A stretch of DNA of 54,451 nt from Caldanaerobius polysaccharolyticus DSM 13641 (GTDB lineage Bacteria; Bacillota; Thermoanaerobacteria; Thermoanaerobacterales; Caldanaerobiaceae), in NCBI RefSeq assembly GCF_000427425.1, contig NZ_KE386495.1:616521-670971 (forward strand), in the 5' to 3' direction. Every line of letters starts with the position of its first letter. Within the stretch, counting starts at the first letter, position 1. Shown here piece after piece: positions 20,152-28,208 of the stretch. Below the pieces are notes generated by a model, which saw only the letters and a program-made list of their open reading frames with translations, did no database searches and was not told where the DNA came from. Both the position numbers and the translations under genes were made by a program.

Positions 20152-20646
20152 ATGGACCTTTTAAAGCTATTAAAATTATCGCCGGTGGAATTGGCCACAG
20201 CACTTATAGCGATTATATTTTTTATTCTCTTTTTATCCGTGCTTATAAAAGTCAAAAGATTGGAAAGGCGTGTAAGTGGTTTTGTAGGAGCAGAAAACGG
20301 CGCAGACATTGAAAAGGCACTTGGAAACTATGTACTGGAAATAAAAAAAGCGATGGATAAGATCGACGGGTTTCAGGAGCAGATAAACGACATCACAAAG
20401 AAGCTGGAGTTGAGCATAAAAAAAGTGGCTATTGTGCGTTATAACGCTTTTGATGAGGTGGGCGGTGACTTAAGTTTTTCTATAGCGCTTCTTGATGATC
20501 ACGATGACGGAGTGGTTATAACAGGTATATACGGGAGAAATGAAACCACTACTTACGCCAAGCCTATAAGAAATGGCACATCTAATTATAAGCTCTCTGC
20601 GGAAGAAATTGACGTGATAGAAAAGGCGAAAAGAAAGTTTATATAG
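20152..20646 (+). CDS. DUF4446 family membrane-anchored protein
   Basis: This 164-residue protein has one N-terminal membrane segment (ELATALIAIIFFILFLSVLI), a coiled-coil stretch, then a globular domain with IKKVAIVRYNAFDEVGGDLSFSIALLD. That conserved pattern is the hallmark of DUF4446. No function is known. The ATG follows GGAGG, 11 bp after the cysteine-desulfurase-like gene. The family is common in sporulating Firmicutes near parB, so a chromosome- or membrane-related role is conceivable but unproven. Confidence 0.85.
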   Translation: MDLLKLLKLSPVELATALIAIIFFILFLSVLIKVKRLERRVSGFVGAENGADIEKALGNYVLEIKKAMDKIDGFQEQINDITKKLELSIKKVAIVRYNAFDEVGGDLSFSIALLDDHDDGVVITGIYGRNETTTYAKPIRNGTSNYKLSAEEIDVIEKAKRKFI

Positions 20647-20702
20647 TATATAGGGAATAATGAATACACTTCCGGTTATAATACATCAGGAGGTGTATTT
20701 TT

Positions 20703-20948
20703 TTGTTAATCGCAGTAGATCGAGGGATGGAAGACATAAAAGCGCTGCTTGAACAATGTGGGTATGAGGTTACCTATGTGGACACAGGGATTCCCTGCGA
20801 TGTGTACATCTACGGCGATAGGTTTGATCAAAGCCTGGATCAAATCAGAACAGGTGATAGGGGCACATTATTGATTAGGGCGTCGATGGGGTATGAAAAC
20901 ATATTGAATGCCATAAGGACGCGCCTTATAACGCCGCTGTTTGAGTAA
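20703..20948 (+). CDS. Small YkuS/UPF0180-like protein
   Basis: This 81-residue soluble protein begins LIAVDRGMEDIKALLEQCGY, resembling the start of the YkuS/UPF0180 family, where an N-terminal strand, a helix and a GY[ED]V turn are conserved. Function is unknown. TTG 20703 follows AGGAGGTG. A TATAAT at about 20677 could start a new transcript carrying this gene and cphBA. It lies nine bases before cphB, so it may belong functionally with cyanophycin metabolism, though that is only context. Confidence 0.6.
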   Translation: MLIAVDRGMEDIKALLEQCGYEVTYVDTGIPCDVYIYGDRFDQSLDQIRTGDRGTLLIRASMGYENILNAIRTRLITPLFE

Positions 20949-20957
20949 GGTGATGGT

Positions 20958-21770
20958 ATGGATGAAAAGGTAAAAGGCAATCTGATCATTATAGGAGGTG
21001 CAGAGGACAAAGAGGGAGAGTGTGCAATACTCAATTACGTGGCGAGTACCGTAAAAAAAAGCAAAAATTCCATGCTTATAATAACCACAGCTACTCAAAA
21101 GCCACAGGAAGTTTTCAGCACGTATGAAAGGGTTTTTAAAAGGCTGGGGATAGGAGAAGTTGATACGCTGGACATAAATGATAGGGAAAAGGCCAACGAT
21201 AGCGTTAATGTAACTAAGGTGTACAACGCGGGAGGTATTTTTTTTACTGGCGGTGATCAGCTCAGGATAACCAGCATATTAGGTGGCACAAAGGTCAATG
21301 ATGCCTTAGCAGATGTGTACAAAAAAGGAACGGTTATTGCCGGGACCAGCGCCGGTGCTTCTGCTATGAGCAGTACCATGATAGTAGGTGGAGAGGCGGA
21401 TACGCCAAAAAAAAGCGGTCTTTCCATGGCACCAGGGCTATCTTTTATACATGAAGTAGTCATAGATCAACATTTTGCCCAAAGGGGGAGAATAGGAAGG
21501 CTTCTTTACGCTGTAGCTCAGAACCCGTATACCCTGGGTATAGGCATCGATGAAGATACAGCCATTGTGGTGGATGGAAAGGGTCTATTTCACGTCATAG
21601 GTAACAACAGCGTAACGGTGGTTGATGCCAAAAATATAAGGCATTCAAACATATCAGAGTTGAATCAGGGCGATGTACTGGAACTTATAGGGGTGACATT
21701 ACACGTCTTGTCACCGGGGTCGGGATTTGATCTTACAAGAAGGGAACCGATTTTAAAAGGAGGTTTGTAG
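20958..21770 (+). CDS. cphB: Cyanophycinase
   Basis: This 270-residue serine exopeptidase of the S51 family cleaves cyanophycin into beta-Asp-Arg dipeptides. The nucleophile is about S131 in GTSAGASAMSSTM. IIGGAEDKEG, GIFFTGGDQLRI and DQHFAQRGRIGRL are family signatures. There is no signal peptide, so it acts on intracellular granules. It lies 18 bp upstream of cphA, a standard degradative/biosynthetic pair. The family is close to peptidase E, but the neighbouring cphA makes cyanophycinase the best call. Confidence 0.95.
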   Translation: MDEKVKGNLIIIGGAEDKEGECAILNYVASTVKKSKNSMLIITTATQKPQEVFSTYERVFKRLGIGEVDTLDINDREKANDSVNVTKVYNAGGIFFTGGDQLRITSILGGTKVNDALADVYKKGTVIAGTSAGASAMSSTMIVGGEADTPKKSGLSMAPGLSFIHEVVIDQHFAQRGRIGRLLYAVAQNPYTLGIGIDEDTAIVVDGKGLFHVIGNNSVTVVDAKNIRHSNISELNQGDVLELIGVTLHVLSPGSGFDLTRREPILKGGL

Positions 21771-21788
21771 CTTTTAACAGCATTTGCC

Positions 21789-24428
21789 ATGAAAATTTTA
21801 AATTTAAATGTGTACAGGGGCAGGAACATATACTGCCATAGGCCCGTGATTAAAATGCTGGTAGACCTGGAAGGATACGACGATATACCTACTAAAGACA
21901 TTGAAAGCCTTAATGAAAGGTTGCTGAGCTTATTGCCTGGGCTGAAAGATCATTATTGTAGTGCTGGAAAACCTGGAGGGTTTGTTCAAAGGCTAAATGA
22001 AGGCACATATTTGGCCCATGTGGTGGAGCATGTTATATTGGAACTTCAACACGTATTAGGATACGACGTAAGATATGGTAAAGCAAGGCAGACAGGTGAT
22101 GGCATATACTATGTGGTGTACGAATATATGTTGGAGGAATGCGGTGTAAGAGCAGGTAAACTGGCTGTGGAGTTGCTAAACGGGTTAATAAAAGGAGAGG
22201 TTTTAGACCTAGACAAAAGGATTTCAGATCTTAGAAAAGTGATATCCGAATTCGAGTTGGGACCAAGTACCAAGGCCATAGCGGAAGAAGCCAAAAGGCG
22301 GGGTATACCTGTTACCAGGATTGGCAACAGCAGCATATTGAGATTGGGATATGGAAAATACCAAAAGCTGATAGAAGGGACTATAACTGAGAATACCAGC
22401 TGTATAGCTGTGGACATATCCTGTGATAAACAGCTGACCAAAAAACTGCTAGAGGAAAGAGGTATACCTGTGCCAGAAGGCTATGAGGTTTTCTCCGAAG
22501 AGGATGCGGTATCTGTAGCCCGGGAACTGGGATATCCTGTTGTGGTAAAGCCCTTAAACGGCAACCAGGGAAAAGGGGTGTGTTTAAACCTGGGGTGTGA
22601 TGAAGATGTGAGGATAGCGTACAGGATTGCGAAGGGGTATTCTAACAATGTTATCGTAGAAAAGCACGTGCAGGGGCGCCACTACAGGGTGCTGGTAGTC
22701 AAGGATAAAGTAGCAGCTGTTTCAGAGAGGATACCTGCTCATGTGATAGGCGATGGCAAAAGCACCATAAGGCAACTTATCGATAAGCAAAACCAGGACC
22801 CTGCAAGGGGCGAAGGGCATGAAAAACCCCTGACGAAAATCAGGATTGACCCTGTAGCTATGATGGTGTTAAAAAGGCAGGGAAAAGGGCTGGACTATAT
22901 ACCCCTTAAAGGCGAGAAAATTTACATACGGGATAACGATAATTTGAGCACAGGGGGAATAGCTGTAGATACAACCGACCAAATACACCCTGACAATGTG
23001 GCTTTGGCGATAAGAGCGGTGCAGGCCATCGGCCTGGATATCGCCGGTGTGGATATAACTACGCCTGATATATCAAAACCTATCGTCACAACAGGAGGAG
23101 CGGTGATAGAAGTAAACGCATCTCCTGGGATAAGGATGCACTATTTCCCTCAACATGGAGAGCCAAGGGATGTGGCTAAAGCCATTGTGGACTTGCTTTA
23201 TCCTGAGGGCTGTAAAAGCACTATACCTATTGTATCTGTTACAGGTACTAATGGTAAAACCACGACTACCAGGATGATTGCTCATATTTTGAGCACTTAT
23301 GGCTATACAGTAGGCATGACCACTACAGATGGCATATATGTGGATAACAAATTGATATTAAAGGGGGATAACACAGGGCCTATAAGCGCAGCAACTGTTC
23401 TGGGGGATAGAAATATCGATGCGGCAGTGCTGGAAACGGCAAGAGGCGGCATAATAAGGTCGGGACTGGGTTACGATTTAAGCGATGTGGGGATTATAAC
23501 AAATATAACAGAGGATCACCTGGGATTGGACGGAGTAGAAACCCTTGAAGATATGGCTTTTGTGAAGTCTCTGGTGGTTGAGGCTGTAAAAAGCGACGGA
23601 TATGCTGTGTTAAATGCAGACGATAAGATGACGTGCTATGTAGAAAAAAGAGTAAAGTGCCGTAAAGTGTATTTTTCCATGAATGAAAATAATATACTGG
23701 TTAAAAAGCACATATTGTCTGGTGGAACTGCCGTATACCTCAAAGATAATGTGATAATGATCGCCAGTAAGGATTCAATAATACCTGTGATAGACATCAG
23801 GGATATACCGGCGACGTTCAACGGCAATGTAAAGTTCAACGTGGAAAACAGCCTTGCAGCCACTGCTGGCTGCTGGGTTTTGGGCGTGCCTGTAAAAGAT
23901 ATTTCAAAGGGCCTTTCTACATTCTATTGCGATCAAAAACACAACCCTGGCAGGTTTAATATATTTAATATAGGTAATTTCAGGGTACTAGTAGATTACG
24001 GGCACAACTTGGAAGGGTATAAGTCGGTGATTGATGCTGCCTGGAAGATGGGCGCAGATAGGTTGATAGGGATAATAGGAGTGCCTGGTGATAGGTCAGA
24101 CGACAGCATATATAGGATAGGTGAGATGTGCGGGAAGGCTTTTGACGTGATATACATAAAAGAGGATCAGGATCTAAGGGGGAGAAAGCCTGGCGCTGTA
24201 GCTGAGATACTGAAGATAGGAGTTGAGGCTACAGGAAAAGGGAAGGAAATAAACACGATTTTGTCAGAGAGTAAGGCGTTAGAGGCTGCCATGCTTAACG
24301 CTATTCCTGGAGACCTTATTGCGGTATTTTACGAGGATTACGATGGGATAGTAGAAACTATAAAAAGAGTTGCCCGCATGATGAACAAAAAAGTAGATGC
24401 CCAGATTATGGCATCACAGAAAATTTGA
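21789..24428 (+). CDS. cphA: Cyanophycin synthetase
   Basis: This 879-residue enzyme polymerises aspartate and arginine into cyanophycin using ATP. The order is an N-terminal domain (MKILNLNVYRGRNIYCHRPV), an ATP-grasp domain (PVVVKPLNGNQGKGVCLNL, then VIEVNASPGIRMH) that adds Arg or Asp, and a Mur-ligase-like domain with VTGTNGKTTTTRM near residue 485. Length and order match CphA1. The start has no good ribosome site close by (the nearest GGAGG is about 23 bases upstream), so coupling to cphB is likely. A terminator follows at once. Confidence 0.96.
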   Translation: MKILNLNVYRGRNIYCHRPVIKMLVDLEGYDDIPTKDIESLNERLLSLLPGLKDHYCSAGKPGGFVQRLNEGTYLAHVVEHVILELQHVLGYDVRYGKARQTGDGIYYVVYEYMLEECGVRAGKLAVELLNGLIKGEVLDLDKRISDLRKVISEFELGPSTKAIAEEAKRRGIPVTRIGNSSILRLGYGKYQKLIEGTITENTSCIAVDISCDKQLTKKLLEERGIPVPEGYEVFSEEDAVSVARELGYPVVVKPLNGNQGKGVCLNLGCDEDVRIAYRIAKGYSNNVIVEKHVQGRHYRVLVVKDKVAAVSERIPAHVIGDGKSTIRQLIDKQNQDPARGEGHEKPLTKIRIDPVAMMVLKRQGKGLDYIPLKGEKIYIRDNDNLSTGGIAVDTTDQIHPDNVALAIRAVQAIGLDIAGVDITTPDISKPIVTTGGAVIEVNASPGIRMHYFPQHGEPRDVAKAIVDLLYPEGCKSTIPIVSVTGTNGKTTTTRMIAHILSTYGYTVGMTTTDGIYVDNKLILKGDNTGPISAATVLGDRNIDAAVLETARGGIIRSGLGYDLSDVGIITNITEDHLGLDGVETLEDMAFVKSLVVEAVKSDGYAVLNADDKMTCYVEKRVKCRKVYFSMNENNILVKKHILSGGTAVYLKDNVIMIASKDSIIPVIDIRDIPATFNGNVKFNVENSLAATAGCWVLGVPVKDISKGLSTFYCDQKHNPGRFNIFNIGNFRVLVDYGHNLEGYKSVIDAAWKMGADRLIGIIGVPGDRSDDSIYRIGEMCGKAFDVIYIKEDQDLRGRKPGAVAEILKIGVEATGKGKEINTILSESKALEAAMLNAIPGDLIAVFYEDYDGIVETIKRVARMMNKKVDAQIMASQKI

Positions 24429-24989
24429 GGGCCTGTATAAGGCTCTCTCTTTTTTTAAGTTTTGAACAGCATAGCACAGTCCTTTTGATATGTAATCAGC
24501 CATTTTTATCACCAAGTTGAGGCGCGTATTTTGCAGCACAAAGAATTCCATAAAGCCGCTCATATTCACGATGCCGTTTATGTGAAAGTCGCCTATTTCG
24601 GGCAATTGCTTGTTGACTCCAGCTCCGGGCTTTATAGGGCCTGGGCCAAAAGTGACGTATCCTACGTTTTCTAATTTGCCGAGACATGCGTCTACAGTTA
24701 TCACAAAGGGCTGTTCTACTTTTTTTAATACCTCAATGGATTGGCACAGGTTTTTAGCATGTACCGGTTCATCTAAAGTCCCGAATATGTACACCCCTTG
24801 GGATTCCAATTTTTTGTCTTTTAAGCTTTGACCTACAAGAGGGCCAAGGCAATCGCCTGTGGCTCTATCTGTGCCTATGCACAGTATTATGATATTGCGT
24901 TGCGGTTCACAGGTTTCCTTTATTCCCCTGTAAAGGGCATGTTGAAATTCGTGAAGGTTTTCGCTGTTGTATGCGTTGTAATAAGCCAT
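24414..24989 (-). CDS. yyaC: Sporulation protein YyaC (GPR-related, DUF1256)
   Basis: This protein of about 191 residues has the family signature IILCIGTDRATGDCLGPLVG and downstream FGTLDEPVHAKNL and ITVDACLG. The fold resembles the germination protease GPR and hydrogenase maturation proteases. In B. subtilis YyaC is made during sporulation. The start is the ATG with GAGGTG upstream; an earlier GTG lies inside that ribosome site. It converges on cphA, overlapping its end by 15 bp. Confidence 0.9.
   Translation of the reverse strand: MAYYNAYNSENLHEFQHALYRGIKETCEPQRNIIILCIGTDRATGDCLGPLVGQSLKDKKLESQGVYIFGTLDEPVHAKNLCQSIEVLKKVEQPFVITVDACLGKLENVGYVTFGPGPIKPGAGVNKQLPEIGDFHINGIVNMSGFMEFFVLQNTRLNLVIKMADYISKGLCYAVQNLKKERALYRPSNFL
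24427..24457 (+). terminator. Intrinsic terminator after cphA
   Basis: GAGGGCC and GGCTCTC pair as a 7-bp stem (one G-U) around TGTATAA, followed by TCTTTTTTT. It starts at the cphA stop and lies within the 3' coding end of convergent yyaC. Confidence 0.85.
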
Positions 24990-25096
24990 ATAATACACCT
25001 CAAATATTATGATTGACGCTTAGTTTGGATTTGATTCATATTTTCGTGCAAAGGTTATGCTTTCATGATAAAATATTAAAAGGGGTGAGATTAATA

Positions 25097-25921
25097 ATGC
25101 CGCAAAAGTGGATAGATGTGGCGACCATCGCCGTGAAAATCATAATAGCGTTTATTGTCACAAAGGTTGCCCTGTTGATTTTATATAAAGCTATTGATAA
25201 CTTTTTTAAAAATTACAAGGACAGCAAGTTTAACATATCCAATAGGAAAATAAAGACGATGGGAAGGCTTATAAAAAACATCTCTAAGTACGCTGTTTAT
25301 TTTATATTTATAACAGTAGTGCTAAGCTTTTTTAACATAAAAATTGAGTCGTTGTTGACAGTAGCAGGCATAGGAGGGTTGGCGATAGGGTTTGGGGCTC
25401 AGAGCTTGGTAAAAGACGTGATTACGGGCTTTTTCATCCTGTTTGAGGACCAGTTTGGAGTGGGTGATTACATAACCATTGACAAGTACAGCGGTGTGGT
25501 GGAAGAAGTGGGGCTGCGCGTGACTAAAATAAGGGATTTTTCTGGTGCGGTGCATATAATTCCCAATGGGCAGATAACCTCGGTAACCAATTACAATGCA
25601 GGCAATGCCAGGGCCTTGGTAGAAGTGACCGTAGCATACCAGCAAGACCTTAAGAAAGTCATGGAAGTGCTAAAAGTTGTATGCGATAAAGTGAAGGAAG
25701 ATATGTCTGACAAAATTGTAGATGGCCCCTATGTTCTGGGAGTGAGCAACCTGGGCTTACACGGCGTGAGCATCAGCGTGGTAGCTATGACAAAGCCCAT
25801 GAAGCACTGGGAGGTAGAGAGGGAATTGAGGCTTAAGATAAAGGACGCTTTTGACAAAGAAGGTATTGAGGTGCCATTTAACAAATTTACGCCGTATAAC
25901 GGCGATGAGGGCAAGGGGTGA
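25097..25921 (+). CDS. Small-conductance mechanosensitive channel, MscS family
   Basis: This 274-residue channel has three membrane helices. TM3 carries the small-residue-rich AGIGGLAIGFGAQSLVKDV, and FEDQFGVGDYITI starts the cytoplasmic beta domain. A C-terminal alpha/beta domain follows. It releases solutes on hypo-osmotic shock and matches the short Firmicute YkuT type. ATG 25097 is preceded by AGGGGTGAG. A longer reading back to 25013 would add an unrelated tail without a ribosome site. Confidence 0.93.
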   Translation: MPQKWIDVATIAVKIIIAFIVTKVALLILYKAIDNFFKNYKDSKFNISNRKIKTMGRLIKNISKYAVYFIFITVVLSFFNIKIESLLTVAGIGGLAIGFGAQSLVKDVITGFFILFEDQFGVGDYITIDKYSGVVEEVGLRVTKIRDFSGAVHIIPNGQITSVTNYNAGNARALVEVTVAYQQDLKKVMEVLKVVCDKVKEDMSDKIVDGPYVLGVSNLGLHGVSISVVAMTKPMKHWEVERELRLKIKDAFDKEGIEVPFNKFTPYNGDEGKG

Positions 25922-25929
25922 TGTGGTGA

Positions 25930-26136
25930 ATGAAGGGTTATTATCTAGGCGATATAGTTATGATGAAAAAGCCCCATCCCTGTGGGAACAACCAGTGGGA
26001 GATAATAAGGTTGGGTGCTGATATTAGGATAAGGTGCACCAAGTGCGGTCGCCTGGTGCTTTTGCCCAGGTCAAAATTTGAAAAAAGGTTGAAGAAAATA
26101 TTGCAGAGCTCTGTTGAAAATCAGGAACAACAATGA
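25930..26136 (+). CDS. DUF951 family zinc-ribbon-like protein
   Basis: This 68-residue protein matches DUF951: YYLGDIVMMKKPHPCG, then W-E-I-I-R-LGADIRIRC, then CGRLVLLPRSKFEKR. Three cysteines, C-x(17)-C-x-x-C in outline, plus a His suggest a small metal-binding or RNA-binding fold. A homologue is found near rpsF in many Firmicutes (yyzM region of B. subtilis). It begins nine bases after mscS and is probably co-transcribed with it. Confidence 0.88.
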   Translation: MKGYYLGDIVMMKKPHPCGNNQWEIIRLGADIRIRCTKCGRLVLLPRSKFEKRLKKILQSSVENQEQQ

Positions 26137-26200
26137 TATAATGTATAAACGTGTATCCTTGGTCCATAGAGGGCCCATAAGTCCAGAAGGAGGTGAATCC

Positions 26201-26488
26201 ATGAGATCGTACGAGTTTGTCTGCGTTTTAAAGCCAGAAATAGAGGAAGAGAGAAGAAATAGCCTGTTGGAAAAATTCAAGTCTATAATAGCAAACCAGA
26301 AAGGCGAAGTGACAAGTGTAGACGAATGGGGCATGCGAAGGCTTGCTTATCCGATAAAGAAGTTTAACGAGGGATATTACGTTTTTATGGAGTTTAATGG
26401 CGAGAGCCAGGTACCTGGTGAGCTGGAAACGGCCTGTAAAGTTACCGATGAGGTACTGAGATATCTCATCGTTAAAAAGGGAGAGTAA
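26201..26488 (+). CDS. rpsF: 30S ribosomal protein S6
   Basis: This 95-residue S6 has YEFVCVLKPEIEEERR at the N-terminus, WGMRRLAYPIKKFNEGYYVFMEF in the core and VLRYLIVKK at the end. ATG 26201 follows AAGGAGGTG. An upstream in-frame ATG at 26114 overlaps the DUF951 gene and is rejected. It heads the canonical rpsF-ssb-rpsR operon. Confidence 0.97.
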   Translation: MRSYEFVCVLKPEIEEERRNSLLEKFKSIIANQKGEVTSVDEWGMRRLAYPIKKFNEGYYVFMEFNGESQVPGELETACKVTDEVLRYLIVKKGE

Positions 26489-26494
26489 AATCAA

Positions 26495-26926
26495 ATGATT
26501 AATGTGGCTGTCTTGATAGGTCGCCTGACAAAAGACCCTGTGCTCAGGTTTACACCTGGCAGTGGGGTTCCTGTGGTCACTTTTACTCTGGCGGTGGACA
26601 GAAATTTTACCAATCAACAGGGCGTGAGGGAGGCCGATTTTATACCTATAGTGGCGTGGAGAAAGCTGGCAGAAACCTGTGCCAACAATCTGACCAAAGG
26701 GAGATTAGTAGCGGTAACAGGGAGAATCCAGACGCGCACATGGGATGATCAAGAAGGAAGAAGGCATTTTGTTACGGAAGTGGTCGCAGATAACGTCAGG
26801 TTTTTGGATTGGGGCAACAGCAAGAGGGCCGATACAGGCCAAGGCCAGGAAAGCGAGATAATCCACGATATAGATTCACTGGATGGCTTTGTGCCCGTTG
26901 AAGGGGAAGACGATCTTCCGTTCTGA
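26495..26926 (+). CDS. ssb: Single-stranded DNA-binding protein
   Basis: This 143-residue SSB has an OB-fold beginning [20 protein letters not shown], then [21 protein letters not shown]. After a short linker it ends in the acidic tip EDDLPF that recruits replication and repair proteins. The linker is shorter than in B. subtilis SsbA. It is six bases downstream of rpsF. Confidence 0.97.
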   Translation: MINVAVLIGRLTKDPVLRFTPGSGVPVVTFTLAVDRNFTNQQGVREADFIPIVAWRKLAETCANNLTKGRLVAVTGRIQTRTWDDQEGRRHFVTEVVADNVRFLDWGNSKRADTGQGQESEIIHDIDSLDGFVPVEGEDDLPF

Positions 26927-26940
26927 AAGGAGGTAATAGT

Positions 26941-27189
26941 GTGAGCAAGGAAGACGCAAAGACCGAAAAGAAGAGAAACAGGAAAAAGAAAAAGGTGTGC
27001 AGTTTTTGCGAGGATAAGATAGAAGTGGTTGATTATAAAGACATAAACAGGTTAAGAAAGTACATGTCCGAAAGGGCCAAGATTTTGCCCAGAAGGATAA
27101 CGGGTAACTGCGCAAAACACCAGCGGCAGCTTACCACTGCCATTAAAAGAGCAAGGCATATAGCTTTGCTTCCATTTACAACCGAATAA
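26941..27189 (+). CDS. rpsR: 30S ribosomal protein S18
   Basis: This basic 82-residue S18 has a lysine-rich N-terminus followed by [28 protein letters not shown] and [24 protein letters not shown]. The CxxC plus later C-x-x-H pattern marks a zinc-binding (C+) paralogue. The start is GTG after AAAGGAGG. A strong terminator follows. Confidence 0.97.
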   Translation: MSKEDAKTEKKRNRKKKKVCSFCEDKIEVVDYKDINRLRKYMSERAKILPRRITGNCAKHQRQLTTAIKRARHIALLPFTTE

Positions 27190-27198
27190 TGTTATAAT

Positions 27199-27223
27199 AA
27201 AAGAGGGCAAAGCCCTCTTTTTT
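27199..27223 (+). terminator. Intrinsic terminator after rpsR
   Basis: A 9-bp stem AAAGAGGGC/GCCCTCTTT with an AAA loop is followed by a T run. It separates the rpsF-ssb-rpsR operon from yybS-gdpP. Confidence 0.93.
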
Positions 27224-27247
27224 GTAGTGTTGAAAAGGAGTGTATCC

Positions 27248-28204
27248 ATGGGTAATAACACAAAAGCAATTGTAGAAGGGGCAATGCTCGCAGGTATTGC
27301 CGCAATAATGGCGATAGCCAGTACGTATGTGCCTTTTTTGTCTCTCTTTTATATTGTATTTCCCGTTCCCATAGCTATAGCAGGGTACAAGTACGGCCTG
27401 AAGATTAGCATTTTGTCGTTGCTGGTGGCGTCTTTGATAATTGCCGTATTGTCACATCCGCTGTCATTCCTTGGAAGCATTGCTTTGGGGATAGTTGGCG
27501 TAGGGATAGGGTATTTTCAACATAAAAAAGCGCCTGCTGCAACGGCATTGATAGGGGTATTCTTTTTGGCGCTATTTACCATGCTCTTAGAGCTATGGGT
27601 TGCTTTTAAGTTCATGGGAATCGACGTAATATCGCAAATCGTGGATATGTTTAAACAGGCTACACAATTAAACATGGATATTTACAAGAGAATAGGTGTG
27701 TCGGGGCAAACGCTACAGGACATGGATGCATTGACCAAGTACATGCTGAACACCCTTAAAACCCTTATGCCATTTATAATCATAGCGTCGGTGTCTTTAA
27801 TGGTGTTTGTCAACTACATTGTTACAAACTTTATATTAAAGCGATTGGGTTATAAAGATATTGTAACCCTCCCTCCATTTTCTACGTGGCTTATGCCCAA
27901 GAGCGCAGCGATTGTGTTTTCGGTATTTATAGCTGCTGGGTTTTTTATCAAAGCCGAAAGCATGGGGAAAGATATGGTTCAGGTGTGGAGCAATTTGCTA
28001 GCATTGGGATTTATGGCGTTTTTTATCGATGGACTATCGCTGGTTTCCTTTTATATGAAAAAGGTGGGCATGAGCAGGTTTTTTCAAGCTGTTATATTTA
28101 TAATGCTCTTGTTTTACAGCTATTTCAATATTCTAGTTTTTATGGCAGGCTTGCTGGATGCGGGTATGGATTTCAGGCGCCTCAGGGGAGATTCCAGGAG
28201 GTAA
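27248..28204 (+). CDS. yybS: YybS family (DUF2232) membrane protein
   Basis: This 318-residue polytopic protein has about eight membrane segments. The first (EGAMLAGIAAIMAIASTYVP) and second (LFYIVFPVPIAIAGYKYG) have the DUF2232 pattern, which resembles ECF-transporter S components. It lies immediately before gdpP-rplI-dnaB, as in B. subtilis. Its substrate is unknown. ATG 27248 follows AAAAGGAG. Confidence 0.9.
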   Translation: MGNNTKAIVEGAMLAGIAAIMAIASTYVPFLSLFYIVFPVPIAIAGYKYGLKISILSLLVASLIIAVLSHPLSFLGSIALGIVGVGIGYFQHKKAPAATALIGVFFLALFTMLLELWVAFKFMGIDVISQIVDMFKQATQLNMDIYKRIGVSGQTLQDMDALTKYMLNTLKTLMPFIIIASVSLMVFVNYIVTNFILKRLGYKDIVTLPPFSTWLMPKSAAIVFSVFIAAGFFIKAESMGKDMVQVWSNLLALGFMAFFIDGLSLVSFYMKKVGMSRFFQAVIFIMLLFYSYFNILVFMAGLLDAGMDFRRLRGDSRR

Positions 28205-28208
28205 TTCT

